This document shows positions 60,541-64,000 of a stretch of 64,000 nt of DNA, piece by piece (the first letter of the stretch is position 1; each line of letters starts with the position of its first letter). The notes beneath the pieces were generated by a model that had not been told where the DNA came from, searched no databases, and saw nothing but the letters and a program-made list of their open reading frames with translations. A program made the position numbers and the translations under genes. The stretch is from Chamaecrista fasciculata (lineage: Eukaryota > Streptophyta > Magnoliopsida > Fabales > Fabaceae), in assembly GCA_003254925.1 (NCBI GenBank), contig QANZ01008577.1:82509-146508 (forward strand), read 5' to 3'.

Positions 60541-60672
60541 TATATAAAGAAAACAGCGGGAATACGGGTATCTTGAATTTATTAAACTGCTTATGAATAT
60601 AATGTCTTTTTGAGACTTTTTTTTTTATAATGTATTGTATATATATATAAAAAAAAACAGCGGGAATACGGT
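60521..60672 (+). repeat. Direct repeat around tataatgtattgtatatata
   Basis: Two copies at about 60521-60570 and 60626-60672, each continuing into aaaacagcgggaatacgg. Confidence 0.75.
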
Positions 60673-60899
60673 TTGAGTCATATTACAAAAATATTTTTAT
60701 TTTTGAAAGATATTTCGTAGTCTTCCCATAATTTAGGAAACGATACTTTTTTTTTTTTGGTAAGAGGACACGATACTTTTTAAGATTAAGTGATTGATTA
60801 ACTAGTTTCTTTTCTTATTTTTAGAACGAATTAGAGAACAAGAAGACAAAAGATTGTATAAAACTTAAGAAGACTAGAGCGAGAGAGTTGACACATTGG

Positions 60900-61130
60900 T
60901 AATAATCATATTTTGGCCGAATGTTCAAATTGGTCCTAATTAAATATATACTTCAAAGTTTGTTTTGACCCTAAATGTTTTCATCAAGCTTCATTTTAAT
61001 TCTAAATAATTAAGTATGGTCATATCTCTCTCGTTTCAAGTTTAAATGTAACGAGTACTCAATTACGAGTTACTTTTAACAATTATTTTCTTTATCTACT
61101 TACTCAGTTAGGGTCGTCAACAAATAAAGA
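60900..61130. mobile_element. Arm related to the element at 32414
   Basis: Has the same order of words as 32414-32760 (ttttggcc, aaattggtcc, tatggtcatatctctctcgt, caagtttaaatgtaac, cgtcaacaaa). Only one arm is visible. Confidence 0.5.
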
Positions 61131-62011
61131 TTAATGTGTTTAGTTGCAATTATAACCGGATTATAAAAAATCAAATTATAAGTTGAAATGTTGTTTATAT
61201 AATTTGTTATGAAAGGAGATTTTTAAGTGTGAAATTATTGTGGTTTAGAAAGAGTTGCCTTTTGACTTTTTTATTTTTCTCAATAATATTAGTTGTCTGG
61301 GTTAGAATTTATTTTGTAATTGATATGTAGCTTTTGTCACTTGGTAAATATATTTGCTATGATTACAATAATTTAATATTGTTCAAATAAATTTTAGATG
61401 ACACTTAACTTTTTGATCTTTGATTTTGTATCGACTCAACAAATCAGACTAAATAAAAAAAATATGAGTTGGTTTTTCATGTAATATTAAAATCGTGAAA
61501 GATTTAGTCTCTAGGTTAAAATAACGGTCATCGTCTATCTCATACTCTCTCTATATTACAATTAAGTTTATCCAATTTCGCCAAAATAGATTAATATTTT
61601 AGACCAAAAATACAATTTTGTCATCCAATTTTTACCAAGTTGATATATCATTCCTACGGAAGAAAATAAAAGTTAGAAATGTACCGAGTTGTCCCAAAAT
61701 AGTCATGAACATTTTTTTTCCTTTTTTGTGTTAAATTGGCAACAATAATATAAAAAATTATTTATATAAATATATATGATAAATATCAAATGTAAATAAT
61801 ATATATATATTAACTTTTTTGTCTTTGAAAACTAGAAAATATATGATAAATTACAAATGCTTATTTATATGTAATTTTAAAATTCTAGAGTACAAATTTA
61901 TAAAAAGAAAATGAAGAAAATAAGTTAGGTCAAAAATGATGCGATGTAAAGAGATTATCATAGGTGTAATAAATGAGTGATGGAAAATGATTAAAATGTT
62001 TTTTTTGTATA
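61131..62011. other. AT-rich spacer
   Basis: Very AT-rich; I see no gene and no repeat ends until the Helitron terminus at 62012. Confidence 0.5.
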
Positions 62012-62342
62012 CTAGTCTTTGACCCGTGCGTTGCATGGGAATTATTATCAGGATTCAAACCCTACAATATACCCCAGGTAGAATTCAAAACAGGCTAACT
62101 TTAAAAAAGTATATAAAAGGTAAAAATAGTGCAAATCTGAAAACAATTGAGGTAAAAATTGCAAATTATAAAAAAAAATGATTCGCTCAGAGTATACTAA
62201 GGAAAAAAAATCATCACAGTCAATTATGTGAAATAACATAAATAAAAATAAAATGGAATGTTTGAAGGATGCAACATTACAGAGGTAATGACATTTTTGC
62301 ATTAACAAAACAAAAAAAAAAGGAGAACTACATGATGTTGAA

Positions 62343-62750
62343 CTAAATGTTCTGGAAAATCTCCCTATAAACAACATTAACAGTTTTGGTGGATGGAGCT
62401 TCTTGAGAGTTGCTTCCGATAAGAATCTTTATGCCCTTTATAGAACGAACCCTTGATAGAGCCACGTACAGTTGACCGTGTGTGAACACAGGACGTGGCA
62501 AGTATAATCCAACCTTGGACAATGATTGTCCTTGGCTCTTGTTAATTGTCATAGCAAATGACAAAGTCAATGGGTACTGACGACGTTGAAACCTCAGAGG
62601 AAAATTGGAATTGGAAGGTGTTATTAGCANTGTGAGATCAGGAAATGGTAAAGTTTTTTTATAAGCATCCCTAAAACAACTCTTACTGATCTTTGGTGTC
62701 TGAATATCATCATCTTCCAAACATATAGCCTAATTACAAAAATAGCAAAT
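62343..62750 (-). CDS. Helitron PIF1-type helicase, C-terminal part
   Basis: About 130 residues to the stop. Contains [33 protein letters not shown] and [13 protein letters not shown], that is, the final two motifs of PIF1/RecD-like helicases that Helitrons use for strand unwinding, then a tail ending YREIFQNI. The nucleotide-binding motifs and the Rep nuclease that should precede it are not found just upstream; RPA-like coding lies there instead. One codon is ambiguous because of the N at 62630. Either a large part was lost or an intron/rearrangement separates it from the rest. Confidence 0.8.
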
Positions 62751-62781
62751 TAGACAAAAAAAAAATTGAAGAAAATTATCA

Positions 62782-63935
62782 TTACTGGGTTACACATTGA
62801 TATGAAAGAATGAACTTCCTTAAATACGTAATGATGTATAATATCACTTTGTCTTTCAATTCTCGAACATCGGCTTGTGTGGATTCTGTTGCACCATTGT
62901 TGTGAATGAACTGGTTTATTATTTCATCATCAGCAGACATCTTGCTAATAGTGAATGAAGGCATGACATTGCTGGTGAAATTTTTCACTTTAATCTTGAA
63001 CAGAAATTGCTTGCCAATGAATTTGTTAAAAATGGGAGGCATCTGTGATTGCTCTTCTTCAGACTACAAAATAAGCAACATGTATGAAATGAATGATAAA
63101 TAAAGGGAAACAAAGGAAAAAATAAGTCCAGTATATTGAAATTACCAGGATCAAAGTAGAATTAACCAGCTCTTCTGCAGATACGTCAAGAAAATTAGCA
63201 CAATCACGATCCCATAGGACCAATATGGCAGTATCGGTGTCATCAATAACCATCAACTCAACTTTATACCTGGCAAGATTGAAAAGCAGTACGAACAAAA
63301 AAAAATATAGCCCAAACAGAAAAAAAAAAATCTGATTAAACAATTGGGTAAAAAAAACATTATGATTTGTTTTTAAACATATATTAGACAGATAATTTAT
63401 TTATTAGGCATTAAAAAGAAAAATATATTAAAATATAAAAAAATACCTGATGATACAATTTGGTGAAAATAATGAACACTTATCACAGTTGAACCCCCTC
63501 CTATTGGACTAACCTTCGATGAGCATCTTTTGCATGACTGATAATACCAACCATTGTCCACATCCACCTTTAATACAGTGGCAACAATGGAGAAGACAGA
63601 ACCATCAACGAATCATATAATTTACTTATTCCAGAAATTGGAATGCCTGACCATGACTGTGCGCCAGCTAAATTTGTAGTGGTAGGGGACAGCAGCTCAT
63701 CGGGACTCAATTCAGCAAGGAAATGTTTGAAAATGTGAATATCAGCATTCATAATTAAACGGGTCGCATACATAGAATTTGTGACTTGGCGTGCACCATT
63801 CCATTCCTTGATTCGTACCCATTGAACAGCTATTATGATCGGCACATCCTTATTATTTTCCATGAAAGCTAGAACTTCTTCGCAATACTGACCCCATAAT
63901 GTTACAGATATGGTGTTTTTGCTACAAAATACCAT
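62782..63935 (-). CDS. Helitron-borne RPA70-like protein, several exons, partial
   Basis: Three coding pieces in order on the minus strand: 63935-63570 (ISVTLWGQYCEEVLAFMENN, then IIIAVQWVRIKEWNGARQVT and NSMYATRLIMN), about 63340-63110 (KVELMVIDDTDTAILVLWDR, then CANFLDVSAEELVN) and about 63060-62830 (PPIFNKFIGKQFLFKIKVKN). These match the middle and C-terminal OB folds of replication protein A large-subunit-like proteins, which bind single-stranded DNA and are regularly carried by plant Helitrons. Pieces are separated by intron-like AT-rich gaps (for example 63560-63350). The start lies beyond the window edge. A nuclear host RPA gene is less likely because of the Helitron end and helicase downstream. 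Confidence 0.7.
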
Positions 63936-64000
63936 TTAAAATATGAAAGATCGCGACGATCAGCATTTAGTAATTAACAAATATATAATCTAACATATCA

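Larger units (their letters stand above)
62012..64000 (-). mobile_element. Helitron, 3' part; continues past the right edge
   Basis: On the minus strand the element ends in the hairpin cccatgcaacgcacggg, seven bases, then CTAG at 62015-62012, followed by T: the canonical Helitron 3' end and insertion rule. Upstream on the same strand are helicase and RPA-like coding pieces. The 5' end is outside the window. The coding pieces are still largely readable, so this is a younger or better-preserved copy than 44163-48575. Confidence 0.88.

Overview
This window is nuclear DNA of a flowering plant, most likely a eudicot. It holds five host genes with plant-type introns and UTRs, one broken host gene, and a very high load of transposons, many inserted into one another. 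The species cannot be told from the sequence alone. Three single N bases occur, two of them inside poly-A runs of about 40 bases, so this is a draft-type assembly.

Host genes, left to right: COP10-like E2 variant (+, 1469-3040, 4 coding exons); eIF2B gamma subunit (-, 3891-9242, 13 coding exons, convergent with COP10, one GC-AG intron); digalactosyldiacylglycerol synthase 2, DGD2 (+, 17836-21463, 4 coding exons, phosphate-starvation-type P1BS site in its leader); a 3' fragment of a CYP71-type cytochrome P450 next to an LTR (about 26313-26752, +); a hotdog-fold acyl-CoA thioesterase (+, 33598-37928, 3 exons, intron 1 tandemly triplicated); a small C2-domain protein of the BAP1/BAP2 type (+, 59688-60203, single exon). 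These genes have unrelated jobs (light signalling, translation, galactolipid synthesis, thioester hydrolysis, membrane/defence signalling), and nothing suggests that they act together.

Repeat layers. Introns and gaps carry many palindromic Mutator-type elements of the 'tttggtccc' kind, several with clear 9-bp target duplications (18918-19665, 21589-21957, 28465-29603, 32414-33481, 59002-59468). LTR-type fossils are a young 1.26-kb TRIM in an eIF2B gamma intron (5546-6802), a young incomplete copia element (11409-14305), a solo LTR inside a Mutator-type element inside a DGD2 intron (19278-19660), a broken Sirevirus-like copia (22830-26312) and an old TRIM-like copy (36060-36960). LINE remains lie at 27083-30245, 30590-30910 and 36962-37570.

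The largest structure is 42.6-56.15 kb: a CACTA (En/Spm) transposon with a decayed TNP2-type transposase on the minus strand. It was entered by two hAT-like miniature elements (43076-43703 and 43928-49074), and the second was in turn entered by a 4.4-kb Helitron (44163-48575) that carries an RPA-like gene remnant. A second, larger Helitron starts at 62012 and runs off the right edge. It shows RPA-like OB-fold pieces placed directly before the C-terminal PIF1-helicase motifs. I found no tRNA, rRNA or CRISPR. I see no convincing new multi-gene system; the most informative signals are the nested insertions with datable ends, the captured host sequence in Mutator-type elements, and a few gene-level oddities.
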